A stretch of 64,000 nucleotides of DNA from JAPLHP01 sp963720375 (GCA_963720375.1 CAVRFM010000019.1:1-64000), one strand, 5' to 3'. Shown: positions 8,670-18,235, counted from the first letter of the stretch. Notes: generated from the letters alone by a model not told the origin. Translations and numbers: made by a program.

Positions 8670-9335
8670 TTATCGCTTCCGTGGCATAATAACCACCTTG
8701 CGCATTTCCCCTTCACCAATGCTTTGGGTGACTACATCGGGGTTAACCGACAGGGCAAGGTGGACGATGCGTCGCTCATCTGCCGGCATAGGCTCTAGGG
8801 TCATGGACTGGCCAGTGGATATCGCCTTTTGAGCCAGTCTCAATGCCAACTCCCTCAGCGACCGATAACGGCGTTGCCTATATCCTTCTATGTCGATGGT
8901 CAAGGGCACTCTGGCCTTCTGGTGATGCGCTACGATAAGCCGAAGGATATACTGTAAAGCAGCCAGTGTCTCGCCACGCCTTCCAATAAGGATTCCCAGA
9001 TCATCACCTTTGACTTCCAGGGCAATTGGAGCAGCTTCTGATTCCGATGTCTCCGGGGTGTCGGATCCAATTTCAACCTGGGCAGTGAGCTTCATCCTTT
9101 TGAGGAGCTCCTCCAGCGCTTCTTTGGCCACCGCAGCCGTGTCGCCCTCTTGCTGAGCCTGCACCAGCGGTGTCACCTTAACGATAGCCTCTTCAGCTCC
9201 CATGCCCAAAAACCCCGATTTGCCTTTATTCAGAACAGTAACCTCCACCTGATCCCTGGTCAATCCTAACTGCTGGAGAGCATGCTCAGTAGCCTCCTCA
9301 ACCGTCTTCCCGCTTACTTCCAGACTTTCCACCAT
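8670..9335 (-). CDS. jag: Jag/KhpB (EloR) RNA-binding protein with KH and R3H domains
   Basis: Cytoplasmic RNA-binding protein linked in other bacteria to cell elongation and division control. At 221 residues it has the three family parts: a Jag N-terminal domain (MVESLEVSGKTVEEAT and the GFLGMGAEEA end), a KH domain with GILIGRRGETLAALQYI, and an R3H domain (RAR to MPADERRIVH). The start codon overlaps the end of yidC by 22 bases, so the two are translated together, as in the usual rpmH-rnpA-yidC-jag order. Confidence 0.92.
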   Translation of the reverse strand: MVESLEVSGKTVEEATEHALQQLGLTRDQVEVTVLNKGKSGFLGMGAEEAIVKVTPLVQAQQEGDTAAVAKEALEELLKRMKLTAQVEIGSDTPETSESEAAPIALEVKGDDLGILIGRRGETLAALQYILRLIVAHHQKARVPLTIDIEGYRQRRYRSLRELALRLAQKAISTGQSMTLEPMPADERRIVHLALSVNPDVVTQSIGEGEMRKVVIMPRKR

Positions 9336-10181
9336 GGTTTCTTACCCTCCGGGTTGGATGTTTGTTCCGCAGTCGCTGTATTTGTCTCGGCCTTTTCTGT
9401 TTTTCCGGCTTTTTTCGCCACGTCCTGCTTTGCTGGTGACTTGGCAAAAAGGTTTCCCCATCCGTAAACAAAGTATTGTATGACAATACTCGCAATGCCA
9501 CTGATGACAAAGTACAATCCCAGTCCGCTAGGCAGAGTAAGGGTGATAAAGGCAAACATCAGCGGCATCATGATCTGCATCATGGTGTTCATTTGCTGTG
9601 ACTGTGGATCAGTTGACGGCGTGAGTAATCATCTTCTGGGACACCCACATGGTTGCTGCCACCAGAATCGGCAGAATGAAGTAAGGATCAGAACTCGCCA
9701 GATGGAGCCACAGGAAATGCCCTGAGACAGGCAATGCCTGGTTAACTATTGACCATGAATAGAGGCTCTGAGACAGCCCCAGAAAGTCCTGCGGGGTCAC
9801 TGCCAGCGCTTGGACAACGGCCCGGTAGAGACCAATGTAGATAGGCATCTGGATGATGAGCGAGAGCAACATGGGAGAGGAAAGACAACCCAAAGGGCTG
9901 ATCCCTGCTTCCTTATAAAGCTTCATCGTCTCTTGCTGCAGCTTTTGCGGGTTCTTGGCATACTTCTTCTTTATCTGCTCCAACTTCGGCTTTATTTCGT
10001 TCATGGACTCGGACATCTTTTTAGAGCTGCGGAGCTGATACACGGTGAGAGGGAGTATTACCAGGCGCACGATGATGGTGAGGGCTATGATGGCAAGGCC
10101 AAAGTTGTGGAAGAGAACGTTAGACAGAACTACCAGGACGTTCAGTATGGGGTGGAGAATAATGAGGTTCCATATGCCCAA
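9314..10181 (-). CDS. yidC: Membrane protein insertase YidC (reading frame interrupted)
   Basis: YidC/Oxa1-family insertase that places proteins in the cytoplasmic membrane, of the short type without a large periplasmic domain. The first part (10181-9609) holds the core LSNVLFHNFGLAIIALTIIVRL with the conserved Arg in the groove, and LGCLSSPMLLSLIIQMPIYIGLYR. The second part (9592-9314) begins in another frame with NTMMQIMMPLMFAFI and ends in a basic lysine-rich tail. Reading on through the shifted frame gives TPSTDPQSQQMN, so one extra base near 9620 breaks an otherwise full gene. As YidC is essential, a sequencing error is the likeliest cause. Confidence 0.88.
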
Positions 10182-10190
10182 GGCTATTCC

Positions 10191-11396
10191 TCACTCACTG
10201 ATCTTATCTGTCCGGAAAGTCCAGAGGACTTCCCTAGTTGACAATTTAAGGGCATAGAGCATGTGGGTTCCGTCCTGGGCGTGGAAATAGACCGTATCAT
10301 TGTCAGAGCCGGGATAGAGAGGCGCAAAAATGGGCGGGATCGGCTCCTTGGGTACGTCTGGCGGCTGCAATACCTCCAAGGTCTTAGCATCAATTGCATA
10401 TACTGCTACATCCCTGGTTTCAGGATTGATGGCATATATCCTGCCGTCTTGCGAGCCCACAACAATTAGGTCCCCTAACAAAATGGGAGGCGCATATACC
10501 ATTCCCTGGGTTTCATATTCCCAGACTTCGTCCGCCACATTTTCGGCATTAAGGACATAGACTTTGTGGTCCAGGCATCCCACCCAGATTTCACCATTGT
10601 AGGCTAGAGCCGTGGTCCAGAACCAGTTGCCCGCCCCATCAAAAACACTCTTCGCTTCTCCTGTAGTAGCGTCAATGGCATAAAACTTACGATCACAAGC
10701 ACCTATATAGATCGTTCCATCAACCACCAGAGGGGTAGATAGAATAGCTGCTCCTGCCTCAAAGTGCCATATCTCCTTGCCGGAATCGGCATCCACGGCA
10801 TAGAGCTTGTGGTCCGCAGAACTAATGTAGACAACACCATTGCTAACCACCGGCGTTGACCAGATCTTGTCCCCGGTTTGGAACTCCCACTTGAGATTCA
10901 GGTCGAGATCGAGTTTGTACAGCTTTCCATTAGAGCTACCCACATACAGTGCATCGCCATCTATCACCAGACTGCCAACGATATTATTTCCTGTGTCGTA
11001 GGGCGCAGAACTTATAGTCTTGCCGTCTGTTGTTATATATAAAACTTCACCATTATATGTTGCCACATATAGTTTGCCATCCTTCACAACGGGGGTTCCA
11101 TATACTCCCATTGGCTTGGAAACCTTAGTTGAACAAGAAAACCCTCCTCCCCCCGTTGGTGCCCCTACGTCCTGCTCCCACTTAAGATCCGGCTCGCCGT
11201 TGGATATGGACGTGAGATCCAAAGCAATAACCTTGCCATCAATAGTGCCAACGTAGAGAACACCTTCACTGACCAGAGGCCCGGACCATCCTCTGCTTGG
11301 GGCACTGGCACATCCTGTTACGAGAAGAATGCACAGTAGAAGCAGAATAATGGGGATTACTTTAGTCAGTCTCAACTTGTTGATTTTGGAGAACAT
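10191..11396 (-). CDS. Eight-bladed PQQ-type beta-propeller lipoprotein
   Basis: Predicted exported lipoprotein of 401 residues. A hydrophobic signal (VIPIILLLLCILL) ends in the lipobox VTGC, giving a lipidated Cys near residue 29. The rest is a run of about eight repeats of the form VxDGxLYVGxxDGKxYALD, for example KLYAVDADSGKEIWHFEAG, which is the PQQ/BamB-like propeller fold. It sits between yidD and yidC, all on the minus strand with short gaps, where most genomes have nothing. That suggests a role in membrane or envelope protein assembly comparable to BamB, but the genome shows no sign here of an outer membrane. Function unproven. Confidence 0.85.
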   Translation of the reverse strand: MFSKINKLRLTKVIPIILLLLCILLVTGCASAPSRGWSGPLVSEGVLYVGTIDGKVIALDLTSISNGEPDLKWEQDVGAPTGGGGFSCSTKVSKPMGVYGTPVVKDGKLYVATYNGEVLYITTDGKTISSAPYDTGNNIVGSLVIDGDALYVGSSNGKLYKLDLDLNLKWEFQTGDKIWSTPVVSNGVVYISSADHKLYAVDADSGKEIWHFEAGAAILSTPLVVDGTIYIGACDRKFYAIDATTGEAKSVFDGAGNWFWTTALAYNGEIWVGCLDHKVYVLNAENVADEVWEYETQGMVYAPPILLGDLIVVGSQDGRIYAINPETRDVAVYAIDAKTLEVLQPPDVPKEPIPPIFAPLYPGSDNDTVYFHAQDGTHMLYALKLSTREVLWTFRTDKISE

Positions 11397-11435
11397 TAAT
11401 CTAATAGCTTCTAAACAAGTAATGCGAGTTACACA

Positions 11436-11645
11436 TCAAGGTACGGGATCAAAACCCCCGGCATTGAACGGATTGCAGCGGAGAATTCTTCTCATACCCA
11501 TGCATATGCCCCTGAACAAACCATATTTTGAGATTGCTTCATAGGTGTAGTGAGAGCAAGAAGGTTCAAAACGGCAGACAGAAGGGACAACTCTCGACCA
11601 GGTCGATTGATAGAACCGAATCAGGCCTAAAGCAATCCTTTTCAT
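11436..11645 (-). CDS. yidD: Membrane protein insertion efficiency factor YidD
   Basis: Small peripheral membrane protein that helps YidC-dependent insertion. At 69 residues it is typical in size and has the family signature IRFYQSTWS, CRFEPSCSHYTYEAI with its conserved cysteines, and RGICMGMRRILRCNPFNAGGFDPVP. It sits 11 bases after rnpA, the standard place. Confidence 0.93.
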   Translation of the reverse strand: MKRIALGLIRFYQSTWSRVVPSVCRFEPSCSHYTYEAISKYGLFRGICMGMRRILRCNPFNAGGFDPVP

Positions 11646-11656
11646 TATTTCATTAC

Positions 11657-11986
11657 TTAATCCCTCAACCTTGCTCGACGGGCTAACTCATCCAGGGTCT
11701 TCCTGATCTCACTATACTCGGCCGTGGCAGCAGCACTGCGGGCAATGAACACCACATCCCACCCGGGCTTCCAGGAACTCAATCGCACACTCTCTCGCAG
11801 CAATCTCTTTACCCGGTTCCGTATTACTGCTTTGCCCACTCGCTTGCTGACGGAAAATCCGAACCTGCTATATCCCAACCCATTAGGGAGAGCTTTCATC
11901 ACCAGTAGTTTATTGGCCCAAGACTTACCATGGCTGTAGACTGCGTTATATTGACAATTCTGAGTAAGGCGCTGTTCCCTTCTCAT
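11657..11986 (-). CDS. rnpA: Ribonuclease P protein component
   Basis: Protein subunit of RNase P, which matures the 5' ends of tRNAs. I start it at MRREQRLTQ (11986, about 109 residues). A start at 12001 would add five residues. The family signature is intact: GFSVSKRVGKAVIRNRVKRLLRE, shown here as the RNR helix with the Arg/Lys cluster, and WDVVFIAR. It lies directly after rpmH, in the classic rpmH-rnpA pair. Confidence 0.93.
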   Translation of the reverse strand: MRREQRLTQNCQYNAVYSHGKSWANKLLVMKALPNGLGYSRFGFSVSKRVGKAVIRNRVKRLLRESVRLSSWKPGWDVVFIARSAAATAEYSEIRKTLDELARRARLRD

Positions 11987-12024
11987 TGCTAGTGCGGGCA
12001 CAAGGAGTACATCCTAACACAACC

Positions 12025-12162
12025 CTACACTGTTAATTTATAGCGCCCTCTGAATCTCCGGGATTTCAAAACATCGCGCCCGCCACGGGTTCTCATCCGG
12101 ATCCTGAACCCGTGCACTCTCTTCCGGTGAAGCTTCTTAGGCTGATAAGTCCGCTTCGGCAT
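12025..12162 (-). CDS. rpmH: 50S ribosomal protein L34
   Basis: Small basic ribosomal protein of 45 residues, MPKRTYQPKK to RGRYKLTV, with the invariant RTYQPK start and the R(G)HGFRxRM core. The start is ATG 12162. It is the first gene of the minus-strand block rpmH-rnpA-yidD-lipoprotein-yidC-jag. No dnaA lies next to it, so the usual link to the replication origin is not seen. Confidence 0.95.
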   Translation of the reverse strand: MPKRTYQPKKLHRKRVHGFRIRMRTRGGRDVLKSRRFRGRYKLTV

Positions 12163-12311
12163 TACAATCGTGCTCCAATAGTGCCCTATGATACCCGACT
12201 TCCCACCCCAAGTCAAGGCGAGGATGTGCAGTTGCCACAGAAAAGCGTGCCGTGTTAAACTTGCAGCAATAAGACCTGCCTGAAGAAGACGAATCATAGA
12301 ACTGATGCCTT

Positions 12312-13238
12312 ATGGCTGTTGTGCTTGAGACCAATTTATCCCTTCCTCTCCTTCGCCGGGGCAAAGTGAGGGACAACTACGAGCTGGGTGATAAACTCCT
12401 GATTATAGCCAGCGACCGTATCTCTGCCTTCGATGTGGTTCTACCGTGCGGTATACCTGAGAAGGGGCTAGTGCTCAATCTCCTCTCGGCTTTCTGGTTC
12501 AAGAGGACTGCTCACCTTATGCCCAATCACTTGATTGAAGTGATCAAGGATATCAGCCAGCTTAACGTTAATAATATCAGTGGATACACTTATCCTTCAT
12601 TCTTAGTCAACCGATCCATGATCGTTAAAAGGGCAAAACGGATTCCTGTCGAGTGCGTTGTCAGGGGCTATCTATCGGGCTCAGCCTGGGCAGAATATGC
12701 CCGGAATGGTACTATTCACGGCAGTACTGCGCGTTCAGGTATGAAGGAATCACAGCAGCTGCCGCAACCAATATTCACCCCCACCACCAAGGCTGATGCC
12801 GGACACGATCAGCCTCTCTCAATGAAGGACCTGGTCAAATTGCTTGGAGAAGCCCTGGCTGAAGAACTGAAAGAGAAAAGCCTGGCTATCTACAGTTTTG
12901 CTGACGAATATGCCAGAACCAGAAATGTAATTATTGCTGATACCAAGATGGAGTTCGGTCTTGTTGACAACCAGGTTATCTTGATTGACGAACTCCTCAC
13001 ACCAGACTCCAGCCGTTTTTGGGATGCCGGCAGCTATGAACCCGGTAAACCTCAGCCAAGCTTTGACAAACAGATGGTTCGAGACTGGTTAACAGCCTCG
13101 GGTTGGAACAGGGAACCACCTGCGCCGATGCTCCCTGCTGATCTCATCAGGAAGACTTCAGAGAGATACCAGGAAGCATATCTAAGATTGACAGGCAACA
13201 CACTATCAGGGATGATTAAAGACAATGTACTTAGCTAA
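12312..13238 (+). CDS. purC: Phosphoribosylaminoimidazole-succinocarboxamide synthase
   Basis: SAICAR synthetase, the ATP-dependent step joining CAIR and aspartate in purine synthesis. The 308-residue length fits the longer bacterial/yeast-type enzymes. It shows LLRRGKVRDNYELG, ASDRISAFDVVLP, the RGYLSGSAW stretch, FTPTTKADAGHDQP, and IADTKMEFGLV with LIDELLTPDSSRFW. The gene diverges from rpmH. Its last 14 bases overlap the start of purS, so the two are translationally coupled. Confidence 0.95.
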   Translation: MAVVLETNLSLPLLRRGKVRDNYELGDKLLIIASDRISAFDVVLPCGIPEKGLVLNLLSAFWFKRTAHLMPNHLIEVIKDISQLNVNNISGYTYPSFLVNRSMIVKRAKRIPVECVVRGYLSGSAWAEYARNGTIHGSTARSGMKESQQLPQPIFTPTTKADAGHDQPLSMKDLVKLLGEALAEELKEKSLAIYSFADEYARTRNVIIADTKMEFGLVDNQVILIDELLTPDSSRFWDAGSYEPGKPQPSFDKQMVRDWLTASGWNREPPAPMLPADLIRKTSERYQEAYLRLTGNTLSGMIKDNVLS

Positions 13239-13479
13239 GGTCTATATTACGCTCAAACCAACAGTCAACGATCCGCAGGGGCTTACCATTAAGGGAGCTC
13301 TCCACGATCTGGGTTTCCAAAAAGTGAGCAGCGTACGGGCAGGGAAGTACATGGAGATAATGTTAGAGGAAAAGAGTCTGATTAAGGCTAAAGCTCAATT
13401 AGAGGAAATGTGCCGTAAGCTTCTCGCCAACCCTGTGATCGAGACCTATCGTTTCGATATAGAGCAGGTCTCTTCCTGA
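13225..13479 (+). CDS. purS: Phosphoribosylformylglycinamidine synthase subunit PurS
   Basis: Small subunit that holds PurL and PurQ together in the FGAM synthase complex. At 84 residues it has the family pattern AKVYITLKPTVNDPQG, then GALHDLGF and SVRAGKYMEI, and ends NPVIETYRFDIE. It overlaps purC by 14 bases. The usual next genes purQ and purL do not follow: the strand changes after it, so the rest of the pathway is elsewhere. Confidence 0.93.
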   Translation: MYLAKVYITLKPTVNDPQGLTIKGALHDLGFQKVSSVRAGKYMEIMLEEKSLIKAKAQLEEMCRKLLANPVIETYRFDIEQVSS

Positions 13480-13550
13480 ATACGCCACTGCCCTTTTACT
13501 ATCTATTAATCTATCCGACACCGCAGCGGCGAATCCTGAGGAAAAGTAGG

Positions 13551-15107
13551 TTATTTCACCTTTCTCTGTAGCTGGGCCAGCATTCCAGGGTGAGCCCTCT
13601 CAAAATCCATCAGCCTACGAATAGCTCTGGCAGCCCCTCTCATTGATAGAAAAAGAGGAAACCCGGCTTCGATGCAGAGCCTCTGCGTTTTGAGGGATGG
13701 CACCCATGAGTCCTCATTTGCTATAAAGTGGATTACTGTGGCTATCGGCAGGCGGCATGCCTTCGCAGCCATAATCAGCGGCCCTACTCCAGTGGCTATT
13801 GCCCAATCACGAACGATGCCGGGGAGCGAGTCGATAGAGTAGTGAATCACCAGGAAATTTAGTTCCGGCCAATCCTCTAAAGCACTTATGAAATCGCCCA
13901 TCCCCTTGTCTCCCTGTGGGAACTGCATCTTCGGAAGGGCCTCTTCCCACCCTGACATACCGGCTGAGTTAATCAGCCGTCCCTGCTCAATACCCATCAG
14001 AGGACTGGCGTCTATAGGGTTACGGAGCATACTGCCTGCCAGAGGAATGAGCTCTTTCATACTGTCTCTTGTCTTGGGTGGTATAGGTGGCAGCCTGAAA
14101 CCAGCCCGCTCCAGTTCATCAGTGGCCAGCAGACTGGCACCTCCACCATTGCCCACAGCACAGGCATTCAATCCCCGAGGTGGCGACATGTGCAGGAGTA
14201 CCACCAGCATATCCACCATCTCATCAACGCTATGTACTTTTATGGCACCGACCTCCCTCAGCAAACCCTCCCACACAGCATCTGATCCGGCCAAAGCACC
14301 GGTGTGAGAAGCAGCAGCCCTGGCACCGCCGTCAGTGTATCCTCCCTTGTATATAATCACCGGCTTGGTAGAAGCAGCTCTGGCAAGCACCTTACGCAGA
14401 CGTTGTCCATCGGAAGTACCCTCGATATAGGCTGCGATAACCTTGGTTTCAGGATCATCTGTCAGATAGTCCAGGAGGTCGCACTCATTGATGTCGCAAG
14501 CATTACCATAGCTAATAGCTTTGCTGAAGCGAAGACCTCGCACCACAGCACTGCGGATAATATATGTGGCATTGCTGCCGCTTTGGGAGATAAGCCCAAC
14601 TGGTCCGGCCTCGTAAGGATAGTTGAGACAGAAACTCATTCTCGATGTTGGGCAATAGATGCCCATACAGTTGGGGCCGAGGATGCGTACATGGTTGCGC
14701 CGGGCAGCCTCCAAAAGCTTTCTCTGCAACTCAACGCCCTCCGGCTCGCCAGTCTCAGCAAATCCGGCAGTGTAAAGCTGTAGTATCCTGGTACCTACCT
14801 CACGGCACTCATCAAGGAGTTGGATTGTTGCCCCGGCGGGGATGCAGGATATAACGTGATCCACCGGCCCAGGAACATCCCTTAAGTGAGCATAAACAGG
14901 GAGCCCTAATATCTCACCCCCTCTGGGGTTTACCGCATATATTTTGCCCTGGTACCCCATCCGGATCAGCGGCTCAATGTAGAACTCATTGATAAACCAT
15001 CTCAGGGGGTCAGTGGAAGCGCCAACCAGTGCGATCGACCGTGGGTGGAAGATATACTCCAGCGGTGGGTTGCTCATTCCGCCGGCATAAGGTGCTGGTT
15101 TTGTCAT
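13551..15107 (-). CDS. Acyl-CoA synthetase (NDP-forming), alpha-type subunit
   Basis: Relative of ADP-forming acetyl-CoA synthetase alpha chains, which move acyl groups between CoA and phosphate. The 518-residue chain has an N-terminal CoA-binding Rossmann domain (SIALVGASTDPLRW, then IYAVNPRGGEI) and the succinyl-CoA-synthetase-like flavodoxin domain with GLISQSGSNA. The phosphorylated-histidine text ASHTGALAGSD is kept. The ATP-grasp beta part is missing, so a separate beta subunit must exist for activity. The nearest neighbours (purS, holA) give no pathway hint. Confidence 0.8.
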   Translation of the reverse strand: MTKPAPYAGGMSNPPLEYIFHPRSIALVGASTDPLRWFINEFYIEPLIRMGYQGKIYAVNPRGGEILGLPVYAHLRDVPGPVDHVISCIPAGATIQLLDECREVGTRILQLYTAGFAETGEPEGVELQRKLLEAARRNHVRILGPNCMGIYCPTSRMSFCLNYPYEAGPVGLISQSGSNATYIIRSAVVRGLRFSKAISYGNACDINECDLLDYLTDDPETKVIAAYIEGTSDGQRLRKVLARAASTKPVIIYKGGYTDGGARAAASHTGALAGSDAVWEGLLREVGAIKVHSVDEMVDMLVVLLHMSPPRGLNACAVGNGGGASLLATDELERAGFRLPPIPPKTRDSMKELIPLAGSMLRNPIDASPLMGIEQGRLINSAGMSGWEEALPKMQFPQGDKGMGDFISALEDWPELNFLVIHYSIDSLPGIVRDWAIATGVGPLIMAAKACRLPIATVIHFIANEDSWVPSLKTQRLCIEAGFPLFLSMRGAARAIRRLMDFERAHPGMLAQLQRKVK

Positions 15108-15345
15108 TTGCTCAGCACCTGGCTAGCTTGTCGTACCGTAAAATCTTCGCCAAGGTATATATTTACATCAAGCGTTGAGATTTCGAAGAGCATCTAATTG
15201 CAGCGTAAATCACCGGGTTGTGCCATAAGTTCCGTATATTGTTCCACGATTTCTTGTACAGTCACCTTAGAAGATTTTAGCGTTTATCTGTGCATATGTC
15301 CAAACACTCCATCGTTCGCAGGGTGACAGCGCCTTGCAGCCCGCT
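15108..15345. other. Intergenic region without a recognised element
   Basis: About 240 bases between two minus-strand genes. I see no tRNA, terminator with T-run, or plausible small gene. Confidence 0.4.
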
Positions 15346-16317
15346 CTAACAGCAGACGTGAGCTACCAGCAGATCAAGAGCAAGGTCATCCTTCCACTTT
15401 CCTGTCTTGATAGCCATATCCGTTTCCAGCAGCTTTTCGTAGACTTCTACCAATCGCGGCATAGGATAGCCAGCACTCTGCTCCAGAAGCTTCTCAATAG
15501 GGTAATTTGGGGAGAGGCCTAAGTATTCCCGTTTTTCTATTAGAGAAGTCCCTTGTCCCCTGACCTCAAGTGCCTGAACAATTAGACGAAGTTGGCGCGC
15601 CAGCATGAATAGTATATATGTAGGAGCCATCCCCTCGGCTAATGACTGATGTAAGAGTCGCATGGCAGCAGAATGTTTTTTTTCGACTATGGCATCGACC
15701 AGAGCGAAGATAGATGCCTCCCTGGCATAGCTGGTTGCCTGTCTTATATCCTCCTCTTCAATACGCCTTCCCCGCGCATAAAGACACAGCTTATCGATTT
15801 CGCCGGCTAACACCCACAGATTTTCACCGGCTAGCTCAGTCAAGAGTTTCACCGCCCGGGGTGATATGCTGCCTTCACATTTGGCTACCCGGGAGCGGAT
15901 CCAATTCTGTAAGCTTGCGCTTTTAAGAAGGGGAAATTCCCATACTTTGGAGATTGGCGCGATTCTTTTAAGCAAAGGATTGCCCCTGCCTATTTTCCCA
16001 TCGATCAACATAAGCACAGTAGTGGGAGGCATGTTGGAGGCATGTTCTTTCAGGCCCTTCCACTCATCCCAATCAGGGTCACGCCCGCCCGTTTTTTGCT
16101 CAAAGCGGCTGAGGAGCCCTTCCACAATCACCAGTCGATTGGTCGCCAGAAAGGGGATTGTATTGCAGGCACTGATAAGCTGGGCTATGGTTAAGTGGCT
16201 ACCCTCAAAAGTGGTTGTGTTGATCGCCAGGGATTCGCTATCGCCGAGTTCCTTCTTGAGCTCGGCCAGTTTTTCCCTTAAGGAGAAATCATCAGGGCCA
16301 AAGAGTATGTAGATCAA
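15346..16317 (-). CDS. holA: DNA polymerase III subunit delta
   Basis: Clamp-loader delta subunit that opens the beta clamp. The 323 residues, from a TTG start at 16317, show the family order: YILFGPDDFSLREKL, an AAA+-like N-domain with TIPFLATNRLVIVEGL, the LLKSASLQNWIRSRV linker and LAGENLWVLAGEIDKL. A C-terminal helical collar carries FALVDAIVEKKHSAAMRLL and MLARQLRLI. It diverges from ychF. Confidence 0.9.
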   Translation of the reverse strand: MIYILFGPDDFSLREKLAELKKELGDSESLAINTTTFEGSHLTIAQLISACNTIPFLATNRLVIVEGLLSRFEQKTGGRDPDWDEWKGLKEHASNMPPTTVLMLIDGKIGRGNPLLKRIAPISKVWEFPLLKSASLQNWIRSRVAKCEGSISPRAVKLLTELAGENLWVLAGEIDKLCLYARGRRIEEEDIRQATSYAREASIFALVDAIVEKKHSAAMRLLHQSLAEGMAPTYILFMLARQLRLIVQALEVRGQGTSLIEKREYLGLSPNYPIEKLLEQSAGYPMPRLVEVYEKLLETDMAIKTGKWKDDLALDLLVAHVCC

Positions 16318-16395
16318 GCCTTATTCACCCTGCAAATTCTACCACAGCCATATATAGCAAGCCATAACTGGGTATGGTAAGCTGGAGCCGACAAA

Positions 16396-17481
16396 ATGGA
16401 ACTTGGCATCATTGGCCTACCCAAGAGCGGCAAGACGACTCTGTTCAACAGCCTCACCAAAGGTAGAGTTGAGACTCATGCCTTTGGCCCGGCTAACCTG
16501 GAGCCAAACCTTGGGGTAGCTAAAGTCCCCGACCTACGCCTGAACGGACTGCAAGCTGTCTTGAATCCAAAGAGAGTCGTGCCTGCTGAGGTCAAGTATG
16601 TAGATGTGGCTATCTCAAAAGGCAAAGGGGGAGGACTGAGCGGTGAATTCCGGACTCATCTCAGCAAGGTAGATGCTTTCATCCACGTGGTAAGAGCCTT
16701 TTCGGACGAGAGCATTCCACATCCTGAAGGCAGCATAGATGCAGCACGAGACATCAGCGTTGTAAATCTGGAGCTGATCCTCTCTGATCTGGCCATTGTC
16801 GAGCGGAGGTTGACTCGAATCGAAGACTCACTGAAAGGGGCGAAACCACCAGACCGAGAGCGTCTCTTTCAGGAGCAAAGTATACTCCTACGGATCAGAT
16901 CTGTACTGGAGAAGGAGATACCTATCCGGGAACAACCACCGACTAAGGATGAGGCCAAGATAATGGAAAACTATCAGTTCCTCACTGCCAAACCCCAATT
17001 GCTCGTACTTAATATCGGAGAGGCACAAATACCACAAGTGTCTCAGCTTGAGGAAGAGCTAAGATTTCGCTATGCCGGAATCGGGGTGGCCGCAGTTTGC
17101 AGCAAGCTGGAAATGGAACTGAGTCAGCTAAGTGAGGCTGAGGCTGTGGAATTCCGTTCAGCCCTTGGGGTTAAGGAGGGGGTGGTAGATCGCATCATCA
17201 GGCTTTCCTACGAGCTCCTGGGGCTGATATCCTTCTTCAGTATTGCCTCCGGAGAGATAAGATCCTGGACAGTGCCGCAGGGTACTCCTGCTCCCAAGGC
17301 AGCAGGCAAAATCCACTCAGACATGGAGAGAGGGTTCATCAGGGCTGAGGTCATAGCATATCCGGATCTGGTCGCCTGTGGGAGCCTGGCCGAGGCACGC
17401 AAGAAGGGGTCACTCCGGTTGGAGGGTAAGAACTACATCGTTCATGATGGTGATGTTATCACCTTCCTTTTTAGCGTTTAG
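16396..17481 (+). CDS. ychF: Redox-regulated ATPase YchF/OLA1
   Basis: Obg-like P-loop protein that hydrolyses ATP rather than GTP and is linked to ribosomes and stress. The 361 residues include the Walker A GLPKSGKTTLFN and the switch region YVDVAISKGKGGGLSGEF. The changed G4 motif LNIGEAQ replaces NKxD, in line with ATP specificity. The C-terminal TGS domain has WTVPQGTPAPKAAGKIHSDMERGFIRAEV. Only 7 bases separate it from the next gene, so they are likely co-transcribed. Confidence 0.92.
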   Translation: MELGIIGLPKSGKTTLFNSLTKGRVETHAFGPANLEPNLGVAKVPDLRLNGLQAVLNPKRVVPAEVKYVDVAISKGKGGGLSGEFRTHLSKVDAFIHVVRAFSDESIPHPEGSIDAARDISVVNLELILSDLAIVERRLTRIEDSLKGAKPPDRERLFQEQSILLRIRSVLEKEIPIREQPPTKDEAKIMENYQFLTAKPQLLVLNIGEAQIPQVSQLEEELRFRYAGIGVAAVCSKLEMELSQLSEAEAVEFRSALGVKEGVVDRIIRLSYELLGLISFFSIASGEIRSWTVPQGTPAPKAAGKIHSDMERGFIRAEVIAYPDLVACGSLAEARKKGSLRLEGKNYIVHDGDVITFLFSV

Positions 17482-17488
17482 TTATTAG

Positions 17489-18133
17489 ATGATGAATACA
17501 ACATTGCTCCTGGTAAGGCATGCCCAAACTGCATCAAACACAAAAGGGCGCTACATGGGATGGATAGACGAGGATTTGAGTGAGGAAGGTGTCTGGCAAG
17601 CCAAGCAACTCTCACAGAGATTGAGCCATTGGTCAATCTCTGCCATTTTCAGCAGTCCCCTGAATAGAGCTCTGAGAACTGCAAAGATAGTGGCCTCTCC
17701 ACATGACCTGACAGTTCAGAAATTGGACGGCTTAGGGGAAATCAGGATTGGTGCCTGGGAGGGGATGTTCGCTGAGGAGATTGCACAAAAATTCCCCGAA
17801 TTATGGAAGGCCTGGAGAACAGACCCCTCAGATGTTCAAATGCCAGGCGGAGAGAGGCTGTCACAGGTTAATGAGAGAGCGACATCAGCTTTGGAGACTG
17901 TAATGAGGGACAACCAAGGGCAACAGGTCCTTGCAGTCACTCATGATGTTATAGTAAGGCTACTGGTGGCCTATTGCCTTCAGGTGAGTACTTCGATTTA
18001 TCGTCGCCTCGAAGTGACTAATACCTCACTGACAGTGATTCAACGTACCGGCGATAGATACAGGCTTCGTTTGTTGAATGATACCGGGCATCTGGAAGTC
18101 AGATACCTCTCTGTTAAGAGAGAGCAGATCTAG
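17489..18133 (+). CDS. Histidine phosphatase family protein (phosphoglycerate mutase-like)
   Basis: Phosphohistidine phosphatase fold. The phosphorylated His is in LLVRHAQTASNTKGRYMG, followed by SPLNRALRTA, the acidic EIRIGAWEG and the second catalytic His in VTHDVIVRLL. At 214 residues it matches the small CobC/PhoE-like branch. The substrate could be a sugar phosphate, alpha-ribazole phosphate or another metabolite; nothing in the neighbourhood decides. It sits 7 bases after ychF. Confidence 0.85.
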   Translation: MMNTTLLLVRHAQTASNTKGRYMGWIDEDLSEEGVWQAKQLSQRLSHWSISAIFSSPLNRALRTAKIVASPHDLTVQKLDGLGEIRIGAWEGMFAEEIAQKFPELWKAWRTDPSDVQMPGGERLSQVNERATSALETVMRDNQGQQVLAVTHDVIVRLLVAYCLQVSTSIYRRLEVTNTSLTVIQRTGDRYRLRLLNDTGHLEVRYLSVKREQI

Positions 18134-18235
18134 CTGCGCATAGAGTCTTCTAATGCTGAAGAGGTTGGCCTTTGCTGCGCCTGGGTTTGACAGAGCAACG
18201 CTATTGCACTAGAATCAGCCCAACGATCTCAAGAC

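Noticed and set aside
12163..12311. A replication origin between rpmH and purC
   Set aside because: No dnaA or dnaN gene and no DnaA boxes (TTATCCACA-like) are present.
15108..15345. A riboswitch before the CoA-ligase or after holA
   Set aside because: No known aptamer core or terminator could be drawn in this stretch.
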